NCBI GenBank assembly: GCA_910586505.1
Contig: CAJUGV010000003.1
Span: forward strand, 124,262 to 188,261
DNA length: 64,000 nucleotides
Origin: an uncultured Paraprevotella sp.
GTDB lineage: Bacteria; Bacteroidota; Bacteroidia; Bacteroidales; Bacteroidaceae
Direction of reading: 5' to 3'
The notes under the pieces were generated by a model. That model saw only the letters and a program-made list of their open reading frames with translations. It did not search any database and was not told the DNA's origin. Within the stretch, counting starts at the first letter, position 1. Each line of letters begins with the position of its first letter. This document shows positions 25,334 to 34,801 of this stretch, piece after piece. The position numbers and the translations under genes were made by a program.

Positions 25334-28300
25334 TCACTCACCTCCAGTATCTGTCCCGCATCATACGCACTGAATTCCGGCGCATACAGTCCGTTCAGTT
25401 TCGACGCACCCACGGAATACCGTCCGGGACGCTCCACATAACACTCCGTTTCCAGCACATACGTGCCCTTAGGCAGACGTTCAAAGAAATAGTTCGTCGA
25501 GGCATCTTTCACCTCCTTATAATACCCCAGGCCGTTGCCGTATTCATATCCCGAACGGGCATCCACCGGTTCCAGGCAGGCCGCACGGCCCGCTTTCAGA
25601 CAGACATACTCATAGTCGCGGTCAGAAGTGATGACATAACGCAACGTCACGCAATCGCCTTTCTTCGGCGAACTCACGCTCACCTCGCAACGTACACGAA
25701 GTCCGGCCGCCGATGACTCCACCTGATCCAGCGGCAAGCGGAAACTGGCATATACGGCGCCCCATGAAGAAGGATACTTCTCCTTTCTATGCACCGCCAA
25801 CCGGCCCGCACCTTTTTTCAGGGCGTCGCCTCCGACCGAAACCGTCACCGTACCCAATCCCGTCAACTGACTTTCCGCCGTGCTCATCCGCGCCAATTCC
25901 TTTCCGCCCGGTGCGGTCAGCACGATTTCGTCCTCCTGTTGCCACGTCAGCTCGCGAGACCGCCCCTGCAACAGGGCATATACGGCATCCATGCTGCCTG
26001 CCGACGTGCCCCAGTCCTGCAAACGCTTCTGCGACAACAGCCAACGGCATAACCCGTCAGCCTCTTCCGTTTCTTCAGCCGTACGAAGCGCGTCCATCAG
26101 CGAAACATGCACAGCGATCTTGCGCGAAGAGGTCACAAAACCGTTCGACGGATATTCGATATGCAGTCCGTCGGCGTCATTCACAAGATATTCACGGATA
26201 GACCGTGCCATCTGTGCTGCCTCGGCATCTTTACCCATGCCACGGAATACCACCGCAGCTTCCGCCTTATCCGGCACGGAAAGTCCGCTCCTGTCCGCCA
26301 GCAACCGCGAGAGCATATAACCTACATCCCGGCGTGCGGAAGCGTCGAACCACGAATCTTCACACAATGTAACCAGATAAAGATAGTCCATCCAGTACGC
26401 ACCGCCGTAAAGATACGTCTTATGTTCGTCCAGATACTTCTTGTCTTTCTCCACTTCTTCCCGGATCCGTACGGTCAGGTATTTCATCATCCGTCTCACA
26501 TCCACATGCTGCGCCAGTATCGGGTCGGCCGTCTTTCCGGCACCGCTGCGCAGCAACATCCGTGCCACGCGCTGTGTCAGCCACATATTGCCTTTCATCC
26601 CCCCGAACCAACAGAAAGAACCGTCGCCAAGCTGCAACTTGCCTAACGAGGCGGCAAACTGCCCGCGAAGGTCGGCCTGCCGGTTGGCGTCGAACAATTG
26701 CTGCAGGCCTTGCAGGCGGCGCGCCTCCGCTTCGGCATCCGCCACCCACGGGGTTTCCTCTTTCACAAGACCGGCCAGTCCGGCATTCGATGTAAGAGCA
26801 CCGCTCTCCGCCATATCGATCTCACGCCGCCACAAATCCGCCGCCGTTTTCAACTGCGGAAAGCGTACGGACAAACGCGAGGACAATACAGACGCATAAT
26901 AAGCCGCACCGAGAGAAAGCACATCATCGGTCCGCGGTTCGAGCACCGAGGGAAGTGCCTGCACGGCATACCATAAAGGATTGGCCGTATACTCTACGGT
27001 CAGTTTCCGGAAATCGGCCTCGGGATTGTTGCGCTGGAACAGTCCGTCGAGCCGTAAAACGGTGTCCTCCTTGTGCGATACGGCAAAAGGCAGTGTCTGC
27101 GTCAGCCATTCCTTATCCTCGAGTACAGGCAGATAACGTTGTTCACCGTCGCTATGCCCTTCGGACTCGAAAAGCACACGGCATACCGGAAGCGAGACCT
27201 CGCCCGACGGCACATATGTGAAATCCGCCACGACACCGGCACCGGCACCGAGCGTCCGGTCCTGCTTCTCTTTCCACAAGGTCTTGCCCGTAGCCGGATC
27301 GAACACCTCCATCGTCACCCGTCCGGCAAGCGTATGCTCCGTCAGGTTGTGAAGCGTGACAGACAGTATGGCGCGGTCGCCCTTGCGTACAAAGCGCGGC
27401 AGATTGAGTTGCGCCATCACATCCTTAGCCGCCACCACACGGTCGGTAAATATCCCCGCATACATATCCTGCGTATGAGCCAAAGCCAGGAACTGCCAGG
27501 TGGTCAGGCTCTCGGGCAAAGTGAAACTTATCGTCACCTCGCCTTCGGCATCCGTCATCAGACGAGGATAGAAGAAGGCCGTCTCGTTCATATTCTCACG
27601 GACAGGCACACGGGGCTTTTCCTCTTCAACGTCTTCCCCGGCCTCTTCCGTATTCTCGGCCACCTCGTCCATGCGGACCTTGGCCTCGCTCTTCATCATC
27701 CGCATGGCCCCCAGTCCGTTCACTCCGGTAGCAGACGCCGCCATCAGCGGAGCCTCATCGTTCACTATCTGCAATCCTTCCACCGAGTAGAACACTTCCT
27801 TTATCCCGCCGGGCATATTGAAACGGTCGAACTGCAAGCCGCGCACGGACGTATGGCGAAGCGGTGCGGAGTAATAGAAAGACCTCGGCCCCCTAAGCCA
27901 CATATTCATATTCACATAAGGCAGGCACACGTCACGGAAAGAAGGCCGGAAACCCCATCCGTGCGAACGTATGCCGTCCAACGACGCATCATACATGGCC
28001 GCCATCATCTGTGCCGAAGCAGGTTTGCCGTCCGGCAGGGTAACGCGAAGCTTCCATGTCTCCTTCATACCCGGCCTGAGTTTATCGCGGAAAGAGGTCC
28101 ACGACATGCGTAATGTCTTGCCCGGTTTTCTCTTCACAAGCGACTGGCCGTGAGTAAAGAGTTCTCCTTCCTTCACAAAATAAAACATGGCATACAGCCC
28201 GTCGGCATCCTCCGGTATTTCCGTATAGGTAAACGTCAGTACGGAATCCGAAAAATGACAGACCTTCTCCTCCACCAGTTCGTTCTTGCAATATAGCTGA

Positions 28301-31023
28301 TAATAAAGCGACACGCTGTCGGCACCGCTACCCACTTGTATGCAGGCCGGAGCATCGGCCGTTACCGAATCGCTCACACAATAAAACCAGTCTTTCATAC
28401 CGTCGGCCGGACGCTTGTCCGACAGACTGAACAACACAAAACCGGAACGGGTTTCCACCGTATCGGCCCCCGACACGGCACGCGCCACCAACTCATAGCT
28501 GCCGGACGGCAGATCCACCAGTTCGGCCAGACGCACTTCCCTGCCGGCCGGCAATGCGATGCCGGACATCACCTTTGCATGCGCCCTTCCTTCTTTCGTG
28601 CGGAACAGATCGGCCGTCACCGTAACCGGGTCTTTCCATTCCGTACCGGCAGCCGTCCGCACTTCGGCTTTCAACTCCGGCAACGATTCTTTCACACAAT
28701 GACCGGGCAGGAAGACCGAAAGCGACATTTTCTCTCTCGTCAGCGGAATGAGAGCCTCCGCCGTCTGCGTCTCTCCCGCCGCACTCATCACCGCCACATC
28801 GACCTGCTGCCTCATGCCCCATACCGGATAGACGGCGTCCACAGCCTGTACGGGAACGGCCAGCGTAAAGCGTCCCTGCCCGTCGGTATAGACCGTATCA
28901 AGCGGTTCGGCCGGTGCTCCGCCCCCCGATGCACGATAGAGAAAGCGCAACACACGGGTACCGGCCGTCACACGGGCCTGCCTGAGCGGCACCCCGTTAT
29001 AGCCCATAGCCGTGCCCGACAAGCGCACGGTGTCGCCCTGCCGGAACCCGTCGGCCAGCGGCTCGAGGGTGACCTCAAAGGTCGGACGCTTGTACTCTTC
29101 CATCGTGAAATAGGCCGCACCCTGTTCCGTATATACGGAATAACGGCCGGCCAGTCCTTTCGCCGGCAGCGTGAAGCTTACGGATACCGTTCCCATCTCG
29201 TCGCTCACGGCCGTCTGTTCGGCTACGGTCCTGTTATTGGCGTCGCGGAGAAAAAAAGTGACCTTGCGGCCGGCTTCCACTCTTTCGCCCGCGCGTCGGC
29301 TCACCGTGCAAAGTCCTCCCACGTAGACAGTCTGACCGGGACGGTAGACCGAACGGTCGGTATAGAGGCGTATGGACGAAACGTTCTCACGGTTTTCATT
29401 ATAAACGTATTGGGAATGGAAGCGCACCGGAACCATATAGCGGTCGGCGCCTTTCACCGCACGCACTCTCCAATTGCGCCGCCCGCGCTCACCCCGCGCA
29501 GCCGCCGCATAAGGTACTCTCGCCTTTCCGTCATAGTCCGTCACGGCCGTGCGATATAGTTCCGCATCGTCATAAAGTTCCACCGTGGCCGCAGGCACCG
29601 GGCTTCCGGTCCGGGCATCCACCACCGTACACAAATAGCTGCTGTCCGGCATATCGGACACAACAACCATCATCCGGCTTACTCCCACCGCCTGCACGAA
29701 GTTGCTTTTGCGCCCCTTCAGTCCGTCGGGAACAACCGTAAACGCATACCGTCCGGGCGCAGGGGTCTCCATACGGAACGTGTCTTCCAGTTGCTCGAAC
29801 GGCTCTCCGGTTTTCCCTTCAAACCGCCCTTTGCTCACCACACGGCCGTGCTTCACGGCGTAGTCCAGAAGCGCTCCGGAACCGAAATTCCGCACCTCAT
29901 GCTCCGACAATTTATCCGGCAGAAGATACCATTTCCACTGCGCCCCCTCCATATGACGGCGCCTTACCACGCAATCGAAAGGCATACCGCTATACAATGT
30001 CCCGGGAAACTCCACGGATATTTCAGGGTTTTCAAGTTCTTTTGCGATGTCAAGCAACCTGGCGGCCTGCGGCCATGCCTTGTACTTCGCATACCCTTCA
30101 GTAGCCCACGCCACTTTCAGGCACGGCGTCACACCGAGGGAAAGCATACGGAGATAAATCTCCGCGGCCTGGGGCAAATCGCCGAAACGGGACAACATAT
30201 TCCGGTAGGTCAGATAAGGTTCGGATCGCAGCACCCTGTGTTCGCGCTCCTCGGGTGAAAACTGATCGGAGAGATCTGGCCGCACTTTCCCGTCATGCCC
30301 CGACGCCTTGTCCAGCGAATCGAGCATCACGAAAAGCTCGGCCTCACGGTTGCCACGGGCACGGTAGACGACCAGCATCCGGCCATACACACCTGCAGCG
30401 GACATCGTCTCCGAAGCCTCTCCTGTACGCAACCCTTCCGCAGCCCTGCGGCCCACCACATTCAGCAGGTCGCCGTCAAAAATAAACGCATCCCGCCCCT
30501 TGCTGACAAAAGGCATGTAATCGGCCGCCCTTGCGGCAGCCAGCTCCCCGGGAGCGGACATGGAAAGAGCGTAGTTGGAGGCTGCCGCCTTCATAAACTG
30601 CGCGTACGACCACTCGCGTATGCTGTCGGGATGGGCGTCGGTACGCGCACTGCGGTTACGGGTGCGCCAGGCATTGCCGGCATACAGCTCTCCCAACACG
30701 GAAGCCAGCACGGCACGGTGAACCCCGTCCGCCGTCTGGTTCTTCAGACGTTCCAGCCTCTGCATATCGGTATAGAAACTGTCGGGTACGATGCGCTGTC
30801 GAAGCCTGCAACCGTAAAGCAAAGCAGCCATCTGCTGCCCCTTATGCCGCTCACGACCGGCTTTTGCTGCAATCTCCTCGACCACCTTATAGGCAGACTT
30901 GGGTAAATCTTTTTGCTCGTAACCTTCCACTTTTTTCCACAATTCGTCAAAAGTAGCGGCCGCACACCACGCGGCGCCCTGCAAAAAGATGACGCATAAA
31001 CTCAACAGAATCCTCAAATTCAT
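25330..31023 (-). CDS. alpha-2-macroglobulin family protein lacking the thioester
   Basis: 1897 residues, secreted (signal peptide about 1-22). After an alpha-helical N-terminal region come macroglobulin-like domains. The MG2-type motif DRSVYRPGQTVYVGGLCTV is near residue 540, and the A2M core FFYPRLMTDAEGEVTISFTLPESLTTWQFLALAHT near 1170. An all-helical thioester-type domain (about 1330-1620; NPLWYAVQALPSVL, LQLGDGSFCWFGGMKGNMWLTQRVARMLL) and a C-terminal receptor-like beta-domain follow. The CGEQ thioester motif expected before the helical domain is absent, so it cannot trap proteases covalently by the classic route. Bacterial homologues are often periplasmic protease-inhibitor or cell-envelope defence proteins. 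Promoter not recognised. Confidence 0.9.
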   Translation of the reverse strand: MNLRILLSLCVIFLQGAAWCAAATFDELWKKVEGYEQKDLPKSAYKVVEEIAAKAGRERHKGQQMAALLYGCRLRQRIVPDSFYTDMQRLERLKNQTADGVHRAVLASVLGELYAGNAWRTRNRSARTDAHPDSIREWSYAQFMKAAASNYALSMSAPGELAAARAADYMPFVSKGRDAFIFDGDLLNVVGRRAAEGLRTGEASETMSAAGVYGRMLVVYRARGNREAELFVMLDSLDKASGHDGKVRPDLSDQFSPEEREHRVLRSEPYLTYRNMLSRFGDLPQAAEIYLRMLSLGVTPCLKVAWATEGYAKYKAWPQAARLLDIAKELENPEISVEFPGTLYSGMPFDCVVRRRHMEGAQWKWYLLPDKLSEHEVRNFGSGALLDYAVKHGRVVSKGRFEGKTGEPFEQLEDTFRMETPAPGRYAFTVVPDGLKGRKSNFVQAVGVSRMMVVVSDMPDSSYLCTVVDARTGSPVPAATVELYDDAELYRTAVTDYDGKARVPYAAAARGERGRRNWRVRAVKGADRYMVPVRFHSQYVYNENRENVSSIRLYTDRSVYRPGQTVYVGGLCTVSRRAGERVEAGRKVTFFLRDANNRTVAEQTAVSDEMGTVSVSFTLPAKGLAGRYSVYTEQGAAYFTMEEYKRPTFEVTLEPLADGFRQGDTVRLSGTAMGYNGVPLRQARVTAGTRVLRFLYRASGGGAPAEPLDTVYTDGQGRFTLAVPVQAVDAVYPVWGMRQQVDVAVMSAAGETQTAEALIPLTREKMSLSVFLPGHCVKESLPELKAEVRTAAGTEWKDPVTVTADLFRTKEGRAHAKVMSGIALPAGREVRLAELVDLPSGSYELVARAVSGADTVETRSGFVLFSLSDKRPADGMKDWFYCVSDSVTADAPACIQVGSGADSVSLYYQLYCKNELVEEKVCHFSDSVLTFTYTEIPEDADGLYAMFYFVKEGELFTHGQSLVKRKPGKTLRMSWTSFRDKLRPGMKETWKLRVTLPDGKPASAQMMAAMYDASLDGIRSHGWGFRPSFRDVCLPYVNMNMWLRGPRSFYYSAPLRHTSVRGLQFDRFNMPGGIKEVFYSVEGLQIVNDEAPLMAASATGVNGLGAMRMMKSEAKVRMDEVAENTEEAGEDVEEEKPRVPVRENMNETAFFYPRLMTDAEGEVTISFTLPESLTTWQFLALAHTQDMYAGIFTDRVVAAKDVMAQLNLPRFVRKGDRAILSVTLHNLTEHTLAGRVTMEVFDPATGKTLWKEKQDRTLGAGAGVVADFTYVPSGEVSLPVCRVLFESEGHSDGEQRYLPVLEDKEWLTQTLPFAVSHKEDTVLRLDGLFQRNNPEADFRKLTVEYTANPLWYAVQALPSVLEPRTDDVLSLGAAYYASVLSSRLSVRFPQLKTAADLWRREIDMAESGALTSNAGLAGLVKEETPWVADAEAEARRLQGLQQLFDANRQADLRGQFAASLGKLQLGDGSFCWFGGMKGNMWLTQRVARMLLRSGAGKTADPILAQHVDVRRMMKYLTVRIREEVEKDKKYLDEHKTYLYGGAYWMDYLYLVTLCEDSWFDASARRDVGYMLSRLLADRSGLSVPDKAEAAVVFRGMGKDAEAAQMARSIREYLVNDADGLHIEYPSNGFVTSSRKIAVHVSLMDALRTAEETEEADGLCRWLLSQKRLQDWGTSAGSMDAVYALLQGRSRELTWQQEDEIVLTAPGGKELARMSTAESQLTGLGTVTVSVGGDALKKGAGRLAVHRKEKYPSSWGAVYASFRLPLDQVESSAAGLRVRCEVSVSSPKKGDCVTLRYVITSDRDYEYVCLKAGRAACLEPVDARSGYEYGNGLGYYKEVKDASTNYFFERLPKGTYVLETECYVERPGRYSVGASKLNGLYAPEFSAYDAGQILEVSE

Positions 31024-31152
31024 AGTTATTCTTTTTTAAAATTATATTTCCGTTTGATGCAAATAACGGCAATATCAAGGAATAATAAAACTATTTCGCG
31101 TTATATTATTCTAAAAACCCCGGGAAGGGCTTCCGCAGTACGAAAAAAAATG

Positions 31153-31204
31153 ATGCGGAGTATTTTAAAAAATGATGAGCACCATTTTTTAAAATACTCC
31201 GCAT
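31153..31204. repeat. perfect 22-bp inverted repeat (intergenic element)
   Basis: Left arm 31153-31174 and right arm 31183-31204 are exact reverse complements, separated by ATGAGCAC. Key bases are ATGCGGAGTATTTT at the outer end. There is no T-run on either side. It lies between pepD (stop at 31225) and the macroglobulin gene. The outer motif AATGATGCGGAGT recurs at 58214-58227 and a related CCGCATGAAAATT is at 53078, so it looks like a member of a dispersed repeat family. It could also serve as a terminator for pepD. Confidence 0.7.
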
Positions 31205-31224
31205 GAAAATTTAGGCCTCCGCCC

Positions 31225-32685
31225 TTACTCTTTCACGGGTATCCGACGGAGCAATTCTTTCAGGAACGTCCAGAACTTGTCCACCGACGGTATGTGGCAA
31301 CGCTCGTCGGGCGTATGCGGCGAACGAAGGGTAGGTCCGAAACTCACCAGGTTCATTCCGGGATAGACCTCGCCGATGAGACTGCATTCCAGCCCGGCAT
31401 GCACGACCTGTACCTTTGCCTCCTCGCCGAATATCTCGCTGTAGACCTCCACCATCCGCTTCGTAATCTGCGAATCGAAATTGGGCTGCCAGGCACCGTA
31501 ACGCCCGCTGAACTCCACTTTCATTCCGGCCATGTTGAAACAGCTCTCCAGCATCGCACCGATATAATCCATCATGCTCTCGCTCGAACTGCGTGCCAGA
31601 ACCAACACTTCGGCCTGCTCCGGTTTCATGTCGACAATAGCCAGATTGGACGAGGTTTCCACGATATGAGGCATGGACGGAATGTTGCGAAGCACACCGT
31701 CATGACATGCGATGACAGCATCCAGCACATTGTCCTGTATGTCCTCGGGTACTTGTAAGACAGGAAGTTCCACACGCTCCGCCTTCATCTCAAGGCATTC
31801 CTCCACACCGCGGAATTCTTCGGCGAACACGGCGGCACACTCCTCTACAAGCTCCAGCAGTTCGTCTGCCCCTTCGGCAGGAACGGTCACCACCGCCTCG
31901 CTTTCACGCGGAATGGCATTGCGCATATTACCGCCTTTCCAGCATGCCAGACGGGCTTCGTTGTCCCGTACGGCCATTTGCAGAAAACGGGCCATCAGTT
32001 TGTTGGCATTGGCACGCCCCTCGCAGATTTCCAGACCGGAATGTCCTCCGCGTAAACCTTTCAGCGTGACCTTCACCGCCACATCCTCCGCATCCGTCTC
32101 CACCGGCTTGTAGGAAATGGAAGCCGTCACGTTTACTCCGCCGGCACTGCCTACCACAAATTCACCCATCGTCTCATTATCGAAGTTGAGCAGGATATCG
32201 CCCGACAGAGTACCGGCATCCAGATGGTTCACTCCGTACATGCAGGTTTCCTCATCGGCTGTAATGAGCGCCTCCAACGGCCCGTGCACCAATGTGTCGT
32301 CCTCCATGACAGCCATGACGGCAGCCACTCCCATGCCGTCGTCAGCACCCAGTGTAGTTCCCCTGGCCTTCACCCATTCACCGTCGATATAAGTCTCTAT
32401 AGGATCGGTCTCAAAATTATGCGCGCTTCCGGCAGCCTTCTGCGGCACCATGTCCATGTGAGCCTGCATCACGGCCTTTTTCCGGTTCTCCATACCGGGG
32501 GTGGCCGGTTTGCGCATGACGATATTCTCGCCGTTGTCCTTAAAAGCTTCTATGCCGCGTGCCACAGCCCATTCCAGCAGAAACTGCTGGATTTTCTCCA
32601 AATGTCCCGACGGACGCGGAACCTGTGTCAGTGCATGGAAGTTCTTCCACACGATCTGCGGTTCCAGATTCTTGATTTCACTCAT
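31225..32685 (-). CDS. pepD: aminoacyl-histidine dipeptidase
   Basis: 486 residues, normal for M20C-family PepD. The zinc-site motifs are in order: MQAHMDMVPQK (first His/Asp, about residues 72-82), GADDGMGVAA (bridging Asp, about 118), ADEETCMYGVNHLD (general-base Glu and Glu ligand, about 147), FDNET (about 173) and the C-terminal HAGLECSLIGE and SPHTPDERCHI. It hydrolyses Xaa-His dipeptides and related short peptides in the cytoplasm. It is 11 nt downstream of the flippase-like gene and probably transcribed with it. Confidence 0.95.
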   Translation of the reverse strand: MSEIKNLEPQIVWKNFHALTQVPRPSGHLEKIQQFLLEWAVARGIEAFKDNGENIVMRKPATPGMENRKKAVMQAHMDMVPQKAAGSAHNFETDPIETYIDGEWVKARGTTLGADDGMGVAAVMAVMEDDTLVHGPLEALITADEETCMYGVNHLDAGTLSGDILLNFDNETMGEFVVGSAGGVNVTASISYKPVETDAEDVAVKVTLKGLRGGHSGLEICEGRANANKLMARFLQMAVRDNEARLACWKGGNMRNAIPRESEAVVTVPAEGADELLELVEECAAVFAEEFRGVEECLEMKAERVELPVLQVPEDIQDNVLDAVIACHDGVLRNIPSMPHIVETSSNLAIVDMKPEQAEVLVLARSSSESMMDYIGAMLESCFNMAGMKVEFSGRYGAWQPNFDSQITKRMVEVYSEIFGEEAKVQVVHAGLECSLIGEVYPGMNLVSFGPTLRSPHTPDERCHIPSVDKFWTFLKELLRRIPVKE

Positions 32686-32696
32686 GATTTTCCGTA

Positions 32697-33743
32697 TTAT
32701 GATTTAAACGAATGTAATGTCCTTTCATGCCCTGCCGTACCGGCCTTTTCTCCGACACACCGCTTCCGGGTAAAAGCCAGTGCCCCGACGGCACAGAATC
32801 CGAGCACCATGACAAGCAGCGTCTGCAAAGTATGCACGATAAGCACAAAGACTATCGCATCGGATTCCGTCACTCCATAGAGCACAAGAATGGTCTTTAC
32901 GGCAAAATGCCACGGACCGGCCCCGTTGGGCGTAGGTACAAGCACGGCAAACGTACCGACCACAAAGGCTATCAGTGCAGCCGTGACGCCCAATCCCGAC
33001 GTATAGGAGAAACAAAAGAATGTCAGATAGAAATGCAGGAAATAGGCCACCCATATCCCCAAAGAATACATTATATATATAGGTACGCGACGTATGCCGC
33101 GCAACGACATGATGCCGTCCATAATGTTGCCACACAGATTACGGGTGCGGTTGAACCAGGCCAGCCGGCGGGCCAGTACCGCAAGAAATATCAGTACGAC
33201 CAGCACACAGGCACCCGTGACCCAATAACCGGCCGTCGAGAACCGGCCGGCAAGTTCCTCCACACTGACTCCCGTTTCGGCAAAGAACACCATGAAGACC
33301 CTTACCTGCAACAGCACGGTCAGCGCGGAGAGCAGGAGCATGACCAACGCATCCACCATGCGTTCCGTCACCACCGTACCAAGGGATTTGGTAAAGGACA
33401 CCCCGTCGTACTTCTTCAGCACGCCGCAACGCAGCACTTCGCCCACACGGGGCACCGCAAGACTGGACGCATAAGAAAGAAACACGGCATGCACGCACGA
33501 CATCATGCGGGGACGCTCGCCAAGCGGCTCCAGAGACTGACGCCAACGCACGGCACGCAGCACCTGAGCCAACACCCCGAAAGGCATGGACAGCCACATC
33601 CACGTCCAATCCATCCCTCCGTCCAGCGCCGCCCACAGGCCGCTCCAATCGAAATCGCGATACATCCACCACAAAATCAACCCTCCAAGCAACAGCGGAA
33701 AAGCAAATTTCAACGCACGACGAATTATCTTAGAAGTTTCCAA
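32697..33743 (-). CDS. lysylphosphatidylglycerol synthase-type (flippase-like) membrane protein
   Basis: 348 residues with about eight hydrophobic segments, e.g. FAFPLLLGGLILWWMYR, MVDALVMLLLSALTVLLQVRVFMVFF, YWVTGACVLVVLIFLAVLARRLAW and TAALIAFVVGTFAVLVPTP. The family signature SYASSLAVPRVGEVLRCGVL and the late PTPNGAGPWHFA are present, matching the UPF0104/AglD/MprF-N-type family. Members are predicted to move or modify lipids. The start is TTG at 33743; an in-frame stop lies just upstream and no early ATG exists. Precise substrate unknown. Confidence 0.85.
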   Translation of the reverse strand: METSKIIRRALKFAFPLLLGGLILWWMYRDFDWSGLWAALDGGMDWTWMWLSMPFGVLAQVLRAVRWRQSLEPLGERPRMMSCVHAVFLSYASSLAVPRVGEVLRCGVLKKYDGVSFTKSLGTVVTERMVDALVMLLLSALTVLLQVRVFMVFFAETGVSVEELAGRFSTAGYWVTGACVLVVLIFLAVLARRLAWFNRTRNLCGNIMDGIMSLRGIRRVPIYIMYSLGIWVAYFLHFYLTFFCFSYTSGLGVTAALIAFVVGTFAVLVPTPNGAGPWHFAVKTILVLYGVTESDAIVFVLIVHTLQTLLVMVLGFCAVGALAFTRKRCVGEKAGTAGHERTLHSFKS

Positions 33744-33766
33744 TGCCGTCTATATCTATTTTTAAT

Positions 33767-33774
33767 TATCTTTG
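33767..33774 (+). promoter_or_regulatory. -7 box upstream of rsmA
   Basis: TATCTTTG, an exact TAnnTTTG box, 30 nt before the rsmA start. It sits in the short divergent gap with the flippase-like gene. A matching -33 TTTG at 19-21 nt was not found. Confidence 0.5.
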
Positions 33775-33804
33775 TATCCACAAAAATAGAACAAAAAAAC
33801 AACA

Positions 33805-34629
33805 ATGAAGACAGTCAAGCCCAAAAAGTTTCTCGGACAGCATTTTTTAAAAGACCTCGGCATCGCACGGGATATCGCCGACACGGTAGACGCCTGCCCC
33901 GGCCTTCCCGTACTTGAAGTGGGACCGGGAATGGGCGTCATGACCCAGTTTCTCGTCACCAAGGACCGCCCGGTCAAGGTGGTTGAAATAGATTTCGAAT
34001 CCGTAGCCTACCTCCGCACTCACTTCCCCCGGCTGGAAGATCACATCATTGAAGACGACTTCCTGAAAATGCACCTCGAACGGACATTCGACGGCCAGCC
34101 TTTCGTTCTGACCGGCAACTATCCGTATAATATTTCCAGCCAGATATTCTTCAAGATGCTGGACTACAAGGACCTGATCCCCTGCTGCACGGGCATGATA
34201 CAGAAAGAAGTGGCGGAACGCATCGCGGCCGGCCCGGGCAGCAAAACCTACGGCATCCTGAGCGTACTCATCCAAGCATGGTATAACGTGGAATACCTCT
34301 TCACGGTGCACGAGCACGTTTTCAACCCGCCCCCGAAAGTGAAAAGCGCCGTGATCAGAATGACCCGCAACGCCGTCACCGACCTGGGATGTGACGAGCG
34401 ATTGTTCAAACAGGTGGTGAAGACTACTTTCAACCAACGCCGCAAGGTGCTCCGCAACTCTATCCGCCCCGTACTGAACGACGCCGACAACAAAGCACGG
34501 CAGGAGGGGCGCGAACCACGCGACCACACGGCATTTCTCGCCGCCGGCATCTTCGGCCGCCGCCCGGAACAACTGTCGGTAAAGGAATTTACGGAACTGA
34601 CCAACCTGGTGGCCCAGGAAATTTCGTAA
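33805..34629 (+). CDS. rsmA: 16S rRNA dimethyladenosine transferase
   Basis: 274 residues. The opening KPKKFLGQHFLKD is the conserved KsgA/RsmA start. The SAM-binding motif I is EVGPGMGVMTQFL (about 38-50), an acidic motif II VVEIDFES (about 61), and the catalytic NYPYNISSQIFFKML (about 109). The C-terminal rRNA-binding region includes FNPPPKVKSAVIRM and TTFNQRRKVLRNS. It dimethylates the two adjacent adenosines in helix 45 of 16S rRNA and acts as a late small-subunit assembly checkpoint. Confidence 0.97.
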   Translation: MKTVKPKKFLGQHFLKDLGIARDIADTVDACPGLPVLEVGPGMGVMTQFLVTKDRPVKVVEIDFESVAYLRTHFPRLEDHIIEDDFLKMHLERTFDGQPFVLTGNYPYNISSQIFFKMLDYKDLIPCCTGMIQKEVAERIAAGPGSKTYGILSVLIQAWYNVEYLFTVHEHVFNPPPKVKSAVIRMTRNAVTDLGCDERLFKQVVKTTFNQRRKVLRNSIRPVLNDADNKARQEGREPRDHTAFLAAGIFGRRPEQLSVKEFTELTNLVAQEIS

Positions 34630-34643
34630 AAGCCGTTTTTTTA

Positions 34644-34674
34644 TTTGCCACTTCAAGCGGTTTCATTATCTTTG
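34644..34674 (+). promoter_or_regulatory. promoter of corA
   Basis: TTTG (34644-34647), 19 nt, then TATCTTTG (34667-34674): a complete match to the Bacteroides vegetative promoter. Transcription from about 34681 gives an unusually long leader of about 120 nt before corA. Confidence 0.75.
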
Positions 34675-34704
34675 CACCACAATTTACCATAGTGTTTATT
34701 TAGA

Positions 34705-34740
34705 ATGGACGACTATCACGCGGAAAATATGAAGAACTAA
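34705..34740 (+). CDS. possible corA leader peptide
   Basis: Within the corA leader there is an 11-codon frame, ATG to TAA, encoding MDDYHAENMKN. Overlapping it, TATCACGCGGAA (34714-34725) can pair with TTCCGTGATA (34773-34782) with a 2-nt bulge, and AGAGG/CCTC-type pairing is possible inside. A ribosome on the small frame would block that pairing. The layout resembles leader-peptide control of Mg2+ transporters (mgtL/corL type) in enteric bacteria, but sequence homology is not claimed. A short chance ORF cannot be excluded. Confidence 0.35.
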   Translation: MDDYHAENMKN

Positions 34741-34801
34741 ACAGAACAGAGGTTTGCAAGGAGCTGCCTCCGTTCCGTGATAATTATGGAGGATTTTACT
34801 C

